Source of the DNA: Gadus chalcogrammus
Lineage: Eukaryota > Chordata > Actinopteri > Gadiformes > Gadidae
Direction: 5' to 3'
Length of the DNA: 64,000 bases
Assembly: GCF_026213295.1 (NCBI RefSeq)
Contig: NC_079422.1
Span: 2,628,573 to 2,692,572 of the forward strand
The notes beneath the pieces were generated by a model. That model worked only from the letters and a program-made list of their open reading frames with translations, was not told the DNA's origin and ran no database searches. The position numbers and the translations under genes were made by a program. Of the stretch, positions 36,627 to 47,314 are shown in pieces. The first letter of the stretch is position 1, and every line of letters starts with the position of its first letter.

Positions 36627-37593
36627 TGTTCTTTTATTACTCCTTTTTCGTTTTATTTGGGACGTCTTTTTTTGCAATCCCTTTCATTTGTAAATGTACA
36701 TACTACTGTAGTAAATGTATCTGCCCAGAAATGCTGGTATTTTATTACTCCTTTCTTTTTTGTTTTTGTGACAAATGCTATACGATGTATGTAACATACA
36801 TTTGTGCCTACGATGTATGTTGTAAGGTTAATTGTTACAGAGCAATTACTGTATTTTGTCTTTATTGAAAACATTCAGTGGGAAAAGTAAGTGAACACTT
36901 GGAGTCAAATGGCCTACTGTTTGAGCCTTCATAGTGTCTGGTAACTGGATTTGAACTGCATAATGTCCCAAGTGTTATTTTAATCTATTAATTATTTAAT
37001 TTGGGCATATTCTTAAACTATACCAAACATCTCACTTATACCTAATACACTACCTATACTAACCCAGAAGATAATGAACATGAGATCATGGAGCCTCCCT
37101 CCCTGTAATGATCGGGTTGCATCAAGTTTGATGCAAAGTTTGGGCCGAGATTCGACACATAAAAGTAAGCTAACATTCTGTAGGCCTAGCTGGCTAACGT
37201 ACCCGTATTACGAGATCGAAGAAGAAGGGGGCGCTAACGTCAGTTTTATGCTGCCCATACTACTAGATCGACGAAGAAGAACGGGGCGTTCCAGCCTGCG
37301 TAAATGAGAACGCCCAACACACGAGAACGCAGGGGGGGGCGTTTTAGTCTGAGTGAACGGGAACGCCCACGACACGGGAACGCCCATTTGTGTCTGCAGT
37401 CGGATGATATTGGAGCATTTCAGCACCCCGGGCAACAGCGCAGGGTTGCCAGGTCCTGCAAAAAACGTCCCGCCCACATACCGTTCAAAATCCACCCAAA
37501 ATGTCCTAGAAGCAGCCCAAATAAAAAGGATATTCCACCTTGGCCAACGTTTTGAAAGTAATAATAATTTAGGGAATATCTGCAGCGAAATGC

Positions 37594-37595
<2 letters not shown>

Positions 37596-37678
<83 letters not shown>

Positions 37679-37710
37679 GCGCGTGTGTGTGTGCGTGTGT
37701 GTGTGTGTGC
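37596..37710. repeat. (GT)n microsatellite in right arm
   Basis: About 57 GT units with GC interruptions near the end. The counterpart on the left arm is only about 58 bp, so the tract length differs between arms. Confidence 0.95.
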
Positions 37711-38895
37711 TAGTTCAGCGAAAGCAGCGTCCTTAGCAACCTGACGTCATTGAAACATGCGAGCGAGCCGATAAAATCTTCCTAATAACTATAAAACTAA
37801 AGATCAGACGTAATCACTGACTGAAGATTATGCAAGTAAAAAGTATATTTCTCGCTAGAAATGTTATTAGAAACAAGTTCAACAGTGATTCGGTCCTAAA
37901 ATAGGCCTATTGCATTTCCCATTCGATTAATAAAGAAACCAATCCCGAGATATCCCCGGACCCATGCAAGTGAACGGAGCGTTCCACGGCATTGAGAAGA
38001 CCCGTGTAATAAAGACCCATAATATTTCTGTTTATGGCATAAATTTCTCCTCAGATTAGGCTAATTTATGATAATGATAAAATAAAAGTAAAAACGCTCG
38101 ATCAAAGGCCCGGCCCGAGGATAGTGATGGGAAATATCGACCCGACCCGGCCCGCCGTTCGGGTCGGGTCGGGCTCGGGCTCGGGCAGAGAATCTAAACA
38201 CTGACTGGAACTACTTAGCAGGGGTCTGGTAGGCCTATATCAGGAGATAATACACACCCTGCAGCCAATCAGAATACGAGTATTCCCCCAGACTGTGGTA
38301 TAAACAATAAACAAGAGTTATAATCAACCCCTTCGCATCAATATTAATGATAACCCATTATTATACGTATGACTTCTAGATGTCATGTCCGCTCGCGACA
38401 CTGGACTTGCGAGGCATCGACGCGGACTTCCATTCACATAGCCAAAAACAAGACAATAGATCTATGGCTAGATCAAAACATCAAGACATACAATTCTAAA
38501 AAGATCAGATTAAGCAGCTACCCTTTTTTCTTTCGCGGTTTGCCTGAGCAGCGCACCTGCATTTAATAGCCTATATCCGTGAATTGTCACAATTTCTCTG
38601 AATCAAAGGTGAAGGTAGAAACGGGTGGCCTAAAGCTGTCATATTGTTCACAATTTTTAACAATAAATGTACTGTACGGAGCTCCTTAAGGGACATTAGG
38701 GAGAACGCTCCCGCACAGAACCTTAGTTTGGAAGTCGTGCTGGTGACACGACAAATACTTCCAATTGAAATACATGGGTTTGAAATTTGTGCTTGTAAAC
38801 ACGAAAAATTTGAAAATACGTGATCCTGATCACGTTTCAATAGATTAAATAACGTGACAGTGTCACGTCTTTTCGTGAGACCGGGTTGGATAATG

Positions 38896-39654
38896 AGACT
38901 GAGGATGAGGCAGCAATCACCATACTCGGTGGCAGGTACAGCACAGTAGGAGATGCAAAGTAGGATGGAGGTGTTGGCTATATAAACCAGTGGACAAAAC
39001 AGCAGCCGGCCAACAGCAGAGTGAAGAGGGGGGGGGAACGTGCTGGCAGAAACCGCCCACACACACGTCAACCCTGCCATAGAAAAATACATTTGTTCTA
39101 GAGGCTGAACAACAACTGTAGTAACTTGAGTTAGCGTCATCTTATCCACATACCGTCAGGAGTTGAATGAACATCAAAGGGGAGGAAGGGGATCACTTGT
39201 ACCGAGCAGCACAATTACAAGTGCAACTCGATCAATCAGCTGATCGCTCCTCGCTGCAACAGGTAGAGGAGGAAAACACTCGCACGCCCTACAACTGAGG
39301 TCGATACGGGAGAAGGAAGACCCGGCCAATGAACTGCCTGAGGGATGGAAGCCAATGTTGAGGACTTGTGCAAAGTTTAGAAGGTACACAGATGCACACA
39401 ACTACTACATACCAAACAACGGCGAGCTGCACGATCCAGCTAAAAGGCGAACAGGTGAGGCGATCAGGTGCGGTGATAACAGGAGTGATAACAGGAGGCG
39501 GGGCAGCCAGGAGCTCCCAGGCAAGAGGGCTCCCAGTGCACAACCACTCACCTTTATAGGCAGCGCACCCAACAGGCCGGTACTGCAGCACTAATTAAAG
39601 GCCCATCCTGCTACAGGATGAGGCCATTCCTCTTGTGCAGTAAAGAATACACTC

Positions 39655-39658
<4 letters not shown>
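38896..39658. other. Right flank of the giant foldback
   Basis: GC-richer DNA with several overlapping short frames on both strands, none recognisable. No repeat boundary or gene is supported. It is followed by (AC)n at 39,659-39,749. Confidence 0.4.

Positions 39659-39749
<91 letters not shown>
39659..39749. repeat. (AC)n microsatellite
   Basis: About 45 uninterrupted AC units; frames across it are artefacts. Confidence 0.98.
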
Positions 39750-39751
<2 letters not shown>

Positions 39752-39879
39752 TCTCTGCTCTGTTGTTGGCATCCCAGGACCAAGCCAAACTTCCTCAATA
39801 TCAGGCTAACTGATGGTTGAACAAGTAAAACTTAAAATATTGTAACTTACACACAATTACATGATTTTTTTTATTCCAG

Positions 39880-40156
39880 CTCAATCAAATGGCAGCCAGA
39901 GACTTGAGCTACTACATCTAGGTAAGTGTTGGTGTCAGTAGAACACCTAATTTCAACATGTATTGATTTAACATGTATTTATATTAATTAGCTTTTCCCA
40001 GATTCACCTCAAGCAGGACATTTCTTACAAGGTAAATCTTACAAACTCTTCCTTAAATACACTACTTTGAAAAGAATACATAATCATTGGCACTTGACAC
40101 TAATCAATGACTTTTGAATGTAGATACAGTCCAACCAAGCCACCAGCTATTGCGTG
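39880..40156 (+). CDS. Micro-exons, probable middle of the DUF4806-type gene
   Basis: Three tiny blocks have acceptor and donor sites and the same phase-1 junctions as the exons at 13.5-16.0 kb: 39,880-39,921 (42 nt, QSNGSQRLELLHL), 40,002-40,031 (30 nt, DSPQAGHFLQ) and 40,124-40,156 (33 nt, DTVQPSHQLLR). All lengths are multiples of three. A fourth candidate at 40,373 runs into TAG at 40,399-40,401 without a good donor. Each is too short to be convincing alone; the shared phase and gene order are the argument. Confidence 0.4.
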
Positions 40157-40714
40157 GTAAGTCGAGGAGACAAACATTCTAACCACTGTTTTCATCATTA
40201 TCATACACATTATAATTAAGATGAAATGGAAAAGTACACCAAACCCCAGAAAACATTCCTAATAAGTAATTTACATGAGCAATGTGGTAAAATGGTAGGT
40301 ACAAATCTGCACTACCCAAAAGCTAGTCAAAGTATATGTGTAAATTAATAAAACCATACCTCTTCTTTCCAGCCATCCACTACATCACTCAGTATTTGTA
40401 GGAATTATCTTTAAAAACAGAAATAACACATTACTCATTATGTGACATAGTGATGAGTTCACCTAACCTAGCCTAAATTGGTACACACAGTGGCCCTCAT
40501 TTATCAAACTAACGTAGAAATGAGCGCAAATCTGAACGCATGATTCATCGTACGATAGGACGCACGTGAGATTCACGAAACTTTCGTATCACACCAATCC
40601 CAGTGTACGAAGGATCTGGTGTTGATAAATACGGCGGCTGAGATCGATCGTAATTAACGTAACACGCCCATATAAAAGCACGTCTTCAGAAGTCTCGCCC
40701 CTAACTTTTACGAC

Positions 40715-42442
40715 ATGGAGAAACGTCCAACGGCAAAAAGAAAGAGTAATTTTTCAGAGACCGAAATGGAGACGCTCGTGTCACTAGTGGATGCGAACCG
40801 TCTGGTTTTGTTTGGTAGCCTAAAAGCTGGCATGAAAGGCAAGCAGAAGAATAATAATAATAATAATAATACATTTAATTTAGAGGCGCCTTTCAAAACA
40901 CCCAAGGTCACCTTACAGAGCATATAGTCATCATACATATTTTAAAAAAAAAACAAGACATTGTGGAAAAAATAAATAAATAAATAAATAAACAAGCAAT
41001 AAGAAATAAATAAAACAAAAACAAGACAAAACAAAACAAAAAAACAATCAAAACAGTGATCAGTTAGACGTTGTGTGCGAGTTTGAACAGGTGAGTTTTG
41101 AGTTGTGACTTGAAGGTTGTAATGGTGTCTGACTGTTTTATGTGTGGGGGGAGGGAGTTCCAGAGCCTGGGTGCTGAACAGCTGAATGACCGGGCACCCA
41201 TTGAAGTGAGTCGTGATGTGGGGATACATAGTAGTCCAGCAGAGGTTGAGCGGAGGGAGCGGGAGGGAGTGTATTCTTGGAGGAGGTCGCAGAGATAACT
41301 GGGGGCTAGGTTGTGGAGAGCTTTGTAGGTGAGGAGTAGGGTTTTGTATTGGATGCGGTAGTGTACTGGGAGCCAGTGAAGTTGAATGAGGACAGGGGTG
41401 ATGTGGTCAGATGATTTGTTGCGGGTGATGATCCGGGCGGCTGAGTTCTGAATGATCTGCAGTCTGTTGATGAGTTTGGTGGGGAGTCCGGTGAGGAGGG
41501 CGTTGCAGTAGTCTATGCGTGATGTGACAAATGAGTGAACTAGGATTTCAGTGCTGGATTGGGTCAGTGATGGGCGGAGTCTGGCGATGTTGCGGAGGTG
41601 GAAGAATGCAGTCCGGGTGATGTTGTGAATATGGGGTGCGAATGAGAGGGTGTTGTCCAGGATGACGCCGAGGCTCTTGACTTGACAGAATGCTGTATGG
41701 AAAGAAATAACTGTTGCAGTGAAGTGTTTCCAATGTTCATCGGGCTACGGAAGAGGTTTGTTAATTAAATTAATTAAATAATAAATTCAATGTAAAATTT
41801 CTGTTATCCAGTTTAAAACATTTCACATATATGCTATTGTTTGCATTGCGTTAAAGATATTTTTTTCCAAATAAGGTGAAGAAAAAATGGTCCGACATGA
41901 AGCTCGGCACCAAAAAACGTGTTGCGGCTGTGAAGCGGGCCAAGCAATTAACGGGAGGAGGCCGGGTGGACCCAAGCCTTGAACTGACGGCATTTGAGGA
42001 GCGAGTGGCTGGTCTCATCGGGTCTCCCTCCATTTCGGGCATAAGTGGCGGAGGAGACACCGATGCACTCCAGACCCGTCATGGAAGTGGTAAAAAGGCC
42101 TTTGCAATTATTTAAAAAATATATATATCTACAGCTTCCGTGTTACAAAGTAATGGCACAAATAATCTCACGATTGCTTTTTATTTTTAAAGATGAAATG
42201 CAAGCAGGTTCATCCAAAATGGGAACAGAGCCAAGCCCAGTTGAAGAAACGGAAGGGCCGCCGCCGCCGAAGTAGCCGGAACGCTTGTCTGGCCGAAGTG
42301 CTGGTCTGCACTCATCGGTCTTGACTGCAGAGGTCCTGGACAAACAAACCGAGATATGCAGGTCAATGGTGGACATCAATAACTCTCTGTTAGCGATTAA
42401 TGAAACGTTGAAACTAATCAATGAAAACTTTAAGAATAAATA
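40715..42442 (+). pseudogene. Harbinger Myb/SANT-like partner, split by a LINE
   Basis: ATG 40,715 starts MEKRPTAKRKSNFSETEMET and VDANRLVLFGSLKAGMKGKQ, a Myb/SANT-like N-terminus cut off at 40,850 by a LINE. After the LINE, 41,876-42,091 encodes VKKKWSDMKLGTKKRVAAVK and GLIGSPSISGISGG, then a donor. A further exon from about 42,192 (acceptor TTTTAAAG) carries DEMQAGSSKMGTEPSPVEET but hits TAG at 42,273; past it a coiled-coil-like tail (MVDINNSLLAINETLKLINE) ends near 42,442. The partner normally helps transposase bind the element ends. Confidence 0.65.
40850..41705 (-). mobile_element. LINE (L2/Rex1-type) 3' fragment, minus strand
   Basis: Read on the minus strand it encodes [60 protein letters not shown] and [20 protein letters not shown], the classic C-terminal part of fish L2/Rex1-like ORF2, then a 3' UTR ending in GAGGCGCC-type sequence on the plus strand and (ATT)n. 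It is 5'-truncated. The 3' tail resembles the tails inside the foldback arms. The insertion splits the Harbinger Myb gene. Confidence 0.85.
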
Positions 42443-42514
42443 AATTGGTTTGCTGTACTTTGATCTCTGTCTTGTTTTTAACCAAAAGATGAACGTATTG
42501 CTTACCCTTAGATA

Positions 42515-43612
42515 TTAGAAGAGCCGAATTAAATCCTCCCTTCGTCGTAGAGCTCGAGCATGTGGCGCCTGTGGCCAGGGATCTCTGGGCATCGGGTCAT
42601 CTGGCTGCAGGTCGGCAAATGGCACCCCATTTGCCAGCGCAATATTATGCAGAACCCCACATGCTAAAATAATATTGCATGTCTTTTCTGGGCTGTAGAG
42701 CAACGTTCCCCCCGCTGACCCGATGGACATCCACCTGCCCTTGAGTAGGCCTATACATCGCTCCACCGTTGCCCGTGTGCGCGTGTGAGCGCTGTTGAAG
42801 TTGCGCTCCTGATCCGTGTTCGGATGAGCCAGAGGAGTTATTAGGTACTCGTTCAGGGCATAGCCTTTGTCACCTAGATGAATCACATCAAACTTTTAGT
42901 GCGATGTCTTAAACGTTTTAAGAGAAAAAAAAGTGCGACTGCAGCGTAACTCACCGAGGAGATGACTCTGACCATGAAGTGCGCCCTGATGTAGACGATG
43001 GCCAACGTTGCTATTTTGGAAAATAAAAGAATCGTGCGTGCCCCCAGGCCATCGGGCTACCATGTTCAGGATTGACATTCTGGCATCGCAAATAATCTGA
43101 ACATTAACTGAATGGTAGCTTTTGCGGTTGATGTACGCGTAATCATTAATAGATGGTGGCTTCATACGCACATGGGTACAATCAACCGCACCAATCACAT
43201 TTGGAAACCTAGCAATAGCATAAAAATCCTGTTTGATTCCAGTTTGCTGATCGTTAGTGTATGGGAATTTAATATAACGTTCGGAGAGGGACAGTATAGC
43301 TGCCAAAACTGCTGGCATGGTTCGGCTAATACATGGCTGGGAAATACCAGACCTGTCCAAAAACCCCAAGGTGGCCAAAAACCCCAAGGTAGAGCACACC
43401 TGCACTGGCACGGGTATTGCGTTTGATCGCCTAGTTTCTCGCCTTAACTGTGGCTCCAAAGCATTGCATAGCTCCATCAGGAGATGCCTTGGGAGACGAA
43501 AACGACTCAAGAGCCATTCATCGCTCTCCATAAAAAAATCGGCGCAGTCTCGAAAAACTCTCTCTCGTCTTAGACGTGCGTTGAGGTCCTCTAACAGAGC
43601 CAGATCTGCCAT
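42515..43612 (-). CDS. HARBI1-like transposase, two exons, apparently intact
   Basis: Exon 1 runs 43,612-42,955 and exon 2 42,873-42,515, around an 81-bp intron with GTGAGT donor and CTAG acceptor. The join SHLL-G-DKGYALNEY restores a conserved segment and gives 338 residues. The likely DDE triad is D144 (GAVDCTH), D194 (GGTHDSFIF) and E257 (ATVERCIGLLKGRW). A helical N-terminal region (MADLALLEDLNARLRRERVF) precedes it. Start ATG 43,612 was chosen because the frame upstream lacks a better ATG. With intact ends, this copy could in principle supply transposase, but its Myb partner is broken. Confidence 0.85.
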
Positions 43613-44473
43613 CGCTGCGACTCGACCACCTATTTGGCAAAGCACCTGTTTATATAGACAGCTGAATAAACATTTCACCTGTCACATTCTAATTATTTTC
43701 ATAGCAATGCTGTTTTTAATTAGGGCTGACTTGATTGTAATTGTTTGAACGGCTGGGCTAATTCCAATTTATTTAGTAATTAATACAGATGCGCAACATG
43801 GGCTACTTGTGCTGCACTATTCATCAGTGAAATACCCGTGTGTTGCGCCAAAAAAACTTGCGTACACGAGCTCAGACCTGAGCTCGTGTACGCAGGCTCG
43901 CAGGCTGGCGATTTCATCGCAGCCTGCGCTCACGTTCAAATTGATAAATGCCAAGCTCAACGATGAAATGAGCGTACGTCCATTTTACGCATGTTTTCTG
44001 TCGTACGCTCGTTTGATAAATGAGGGCCAGTATCTCACAAAACCCGATGCCATTTTTTCAAATGTTTTATTGTATCTTCTCATGGGATAACTCCATAGAC
44101 ATGAAACTTTGATGTAACTTAAAGAAGTCAGTGTAGAGTTTGTAGATTACGATAGATTTATTGTCACTATGGGCGCAATGGTCATGTAAATAATTGAGTG
44201 TACTCAGTTATGTTGCCAGCTGTTTAGTTGTTAATGGATGTGTTTTTAGTCATATTCTGAGGACAATAAATCTATAGTTCTCTACAATACGTATAATGAC
44301 TAGTTTAAGTTATAATAAAGTCTCATGCCAAGTGTTATCCTATGAAAAGATACAATAAAATATTTGCAAAAATGGGAGGGGTGTAGGCCTACTCACCTTT
44401 GTGAGATATTGTAATTATACATGTTATAATTATCAATGTTTCACTTGTTTGTTGGTTTATTATGTCTTGTCAG

Positions 44474-45637
44474 ATCTTAACATTCAGTCTAATTGGAGGG
44501 CACACTGCAGAAGAGGCCGTAAAAAGGATGTTGCAGAGTGGCCTAACCAAAACCTGGCGTGTCGCTTCAACTGGGCAGGGAAAGGCTTCAAGGAAGACTT
44601 TAAAAGCACTGTCCTCAGTGATGTACTGTTCGGTATGTTTGTCAAAACTCAGTCACACCACACAAGCATCAGACACAGATGCCACTGATTTTTTAATATG
44701 CACTATGGGTAGTCTTCTGAGCTATGCTTATTTCATGTTAAATCAGACAAAGTACATTTATAGGCTACTATGCAATCTCAGTTTGTGTCCATATGCAGCA
44801 ATGCTTTAACTTTTGACACTGACAATATTCTGGAACTCTATAAAATATCCGTCAGCACTAGAACACTTTATTTTGACGTTTTTTCACTTTTTACTAGCTA
44901 TCTTGCACTGAAAGCCTACATTCACATATAAATCTAACAACGCGCTACTCCGCTAGCCTTGGCTGCTCGTGGTGTCGGGCTTGTCTATCTGTCGGGTCAG
45001 CATGCATGCCCGTAGCCTACCAATTTAACCCTGCATGCATGCATTCTGTAATCAAAGTAACTGGGATGGAGTCGATGTGGTAACCCATAGTGCAGTAAAA
45101 TGAGACGGAGAGGACAGTGAAACCACTGCACTGCGCACCAGCGTTAAGGGCCTGTGGTTAGGAAACAAATTGCTGACCTTTTTCCTGGTGCACTATGCAA
45201 AAAATGGCCATGGTGGCCATGGCCATGTTACAGCTTACCGTCGCCATGTTGGTAATTCTTGACCAGGTTTGTTTCTTTCTTTCTTTCAGCTGCACTCCAA
45301 AAACAGCTGCCAGGGACCACCCATATTGTTTTTTCAGGGACACTGAAGAAGTGGCTTAAATATGCACCGGAGAGAGAGGGAGGTGGAGAGAGGCGAACAA
45401 ATGAACGCGATCAGGTAGGCCAATGTACGCTTGTTCCACACTCGATGCGTCCGTCGACAGATGAGCGTCGCGAGTGTGTCTGAACCATGAGCGCAATGCA
45501 AGTCACGGACGCCTGGCGTAGCGTGAAACAAACCTCATTCAGTCGTATTGCTGGACACATTTTGTAGCCTATACCGCTTATGTTAATATTTCTCTATTTT
45601 TTTTCAGGCGCCGCAGGATCCTCGACCATGTGTGTAA
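44474..45637 (+). CDS. DUF4806-type gene, C-terminal exons
   Basis: Exon 44,474-44,632 (159 nt) encodes LACRFNWAGKGFKEDFKSTV...DVLFG before donor G|GTATGT. Exon 45,290-45,414 encodes ALQKQLPG and TLKKWLKYAPEREGG before donor CAG|GTAGGC. Last exon 45,608-45,637 encodes APQDPRPCV and stops. FNWAGKG...F and W-LKYAP are typical of DUF4806. In the first of these exons the motif LIGGHTAEEAVKRML is in another frame, so the exon is partly frameshifted. It is the probable 3' end of the gene that begins at 13,531. Confidence 0.55.
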
Positions 45638-45644
45638 ATAATAA

Positions 45645-46372
45645 CTAGAACTGCAAGCAGTTATCCAGGGGTCCAAGCGATGTGCATTTCGCCGGCACAA
45701 CGCGAAGCATGTATTCAAAACGCTACCGCGAACCTGTGGATATAAAGGTTTTGACTGTGAGAGGTTTGGTGTGGGAGTTATAGCCCCAAACGCGTTTTTC
45801 CTTGGAATAGCGCCACCTAGTGACCGGCATGTCTGGATTTTGTCGTCTCTGTTGACCTCCCGGACCTGGATCTAGTCATGCTATTGACGTGTCTGCACCA
45901 TTTACGGTTTGGGCTGTGTTCCCACTTTTAGGGAAGGAAGTATAAAGATACACAATGTCGTCGTTTTTGGCGCCCCCTTTTGGAGAAATTTTCTAAAAAA
46001 CATTCCTCGTGGCGAAATTTTCCCAATTTTTTATTGAACGCCAATAAGGGTAGCGCCGACATGTGTGTACAATTTGAACTCGATCCGTCTAATTTTGGAT
46101 TTTTTGGGGATTTTTGATTTTCCACGTGTAACGTAGCCAATAAACAAATATTCAAAACGCTACCGTTTCGTCGTCGACGGTCGGATCAAAAAGGTTTTTG
46201 TATGTCTTTTTTTGAGTGCGTCTGAAGATGTCGTGTGCAAAGTTTTGTGTTGATTGGGCAAGAAATGTGGGAGGAATAGCGAAAAGGCAGTTTAGTGGTT
46301 GCAAAAGATGCAGCAGACTCCAGTGAATCTAGGGGGATCCAACCTGTTGGCTTGGACCCCTAATAACTGTTT
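45645..46372. repeat. Fish DNA-element-like repeat, about 0.73 kb
   Basis: It starts AACTGCAAGCAGTTATCCAG and GGGGTCCAAGC, and ends with CTTGGACCCCTAATAACTG, a short inverted pair. GCTACCG and TTCAAAACGC words recur inside. No coding domain found. Superfamily unassigned. Confidence 0.5.
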
Positions 46373-46482
46373 TTTGTGCATTGTTGTGTAGTAGCCTACT
46401 GCATGGTTAGTTGTGTTTGGTTGTGGTCTTAGTGAAACAGTGTAGCCTTGGAGTTGGAGAAGTTGGAGTGATTGTGTGATTG

Positions 46483-46484
<2 letters not shown>

Positions 46485-46564
<80 letters not shown>
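46485..46564. repeat. (GA)n microsatellite
   Basis: About 40 GA units; Arg-Glu or Leu-Ser frames across it are artefacts. Confidence 0.98.
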
Positions 46565-46568
<4 letters not shown>

Positions 46569-46905
46569 CCTGCCGTGGTGATGTTTGGCTTGTTGTGGGC
46601 TTTGTGTATGTGTTCAATGATGTATCTGTCTGATCGTATTAGCTGTAGATGGATGGTTAAATAATGTCACAAAATCGGGCATACTGCAGGCTCTCATTTG
46701 AAGTGCACTGACTGTGTGTCCGTCTCCGATATCCTATAGGCATATACCTGGCATTTATTCAGTTCATTGTTCTTCTGAGTGCGCCAGAATGGTGCCAATT
46801 ATTGTCGTGTTTGCATTGCAATGCACAACTTTGCCTCTCCCTGTTATAAAATAACGACTTGAGCCACTGCAGGCTCCTATGTCAGTGTTGCTTTACGAGT
46901 GTTTT

Positions 46906-47012
<107 letters not shown>

Positions 47013-47028
47013 GTCATGTAGGCTATAG

Positions 47029-47314
47029 GGTGATCGGGCCTTCTCAGTTGCTGCCCCCACCCTTTGGAATTCACTCCCCTCCCACATCAAAGTCTCTCCA
47101 ACCCTCTCTTCTTTCAAATCTGCCCTAAAAAACATACCTTTTCCCACTAGCCTTCCCCACCTAACTCCCACCTTATTCTTCATGTTTAACCTCTGTTTTT
47201 CTTTTATTCCTAGTCTGTTTTACATAGTTTTGATAGGGCTATATGTAAAGCGTCTTAGAGTACCATATTAAGCGCTATATAAATTGTATTTATTATTATT
47301 ATTATTATTATTAT
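47029..47314 (+). mobile_element. LINE (L2/Rex1-type) 3' end
   Basis: Plus strand encodes AFSVAAPTLWNSLPSHIKVS and SSFKSALKN, the C-terminal tail of L2/Rex1-type ORF2. The 3' UTR has TTAACCTCTGTTTTTCTTTT, GCGCTATATAAATTG and a terminal (ATT)n. It shares its 3' UTR with the foldback-arm fragment at 28,189-28,424. 5'-truncated. Confidence 0.85.

Larger units (their letters stand above)
33091..37412 (+). mobile_element. Unrecognised 4.3-kb transposon 'E', copy 2 (inverted)
   Basis: Flanked by the 8-bp duplication GAGCATTT (33,083-33,090 and 37,413-37,420); the empty site CGGAGCATTTCAG can be read in reverse at about 24,037. Subterminal repeats of GGGCGTTCCCGTCATGACAC lie inside the left end (33,115-33,190), and GGGAACGCCCA words inside the right end (37,300-37,390). 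A 98-residue frame is identical in both copies and a 169-residue frame differs at two positions, so the copies are very close. The 247 bp between copies (32,844-33,090) is foldback-arm DNA. Confidence 0.85.
22618..38888. mobile_element. Giant foldback element, 16.27 kb, with 7-bp target duplication
   Basis: The left terminus is CAACCCGGTCTCACGAAAAG and the right terminus its reverse complement with one change. GATAATG flanks it at 22,611-22,617 and 38,889-38,895. The left arm (22,618 to about 26,015) pairs with the right arm (about 26,640-38,888) once two 4.3-kb insertions are removed from the right arm. Paired landmarks include a (GT)n tract (23,802-23,859 and 37,596-37,710), a GGGTCGGGTCGG block (about 23,340 and 38,155), a LINE tail, and the block at 25,177-25,377 repeated inverted at 27,305-27,505. 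Encoded test peptides across the arms differ at only a few residues. No transposase is recognisable in the arms. Assembly error is the main alternative, though matching target duplications argue against it. Confidence 0.8.
40492..44028. mobile_element. PIF/Harbinger element, 3.5 kb, with intact-looking transposase
   Basis: Left end GGCCCTCATTTATCAAAC is repeated exactly in reverse at the right end. AGT flanks it at 40,489-40,491 and 44,029-44,031, a 3-bp duplication. It carries a Myb-like gene (plus) and a HARBI1-like transposase (minus). Just inside the right end is a perfect 15-bp-arm hairpin (43,860-43,893). A LINE fragment of about 850 bp lies inside the Myb gene. Confidence 0.9.

Noticed and set aside
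36626..36868. Cys/Phe/Tyr-rich 80-codon frame, mirrored at 29,067-29,309
   Set aside because: AT-rich untranslated DNA after the stop of gene B; composition explains the residues.
22618..38888. Integrated virus or Polinton-like element
   Set aside because: No polymerase, capsid, integrase or protease sequence is recognisable in the arms or in element E.
46429..46664. Leu-Ser and Arg-Glu frames
   Set aside because: Translations of the (GA)n tract.
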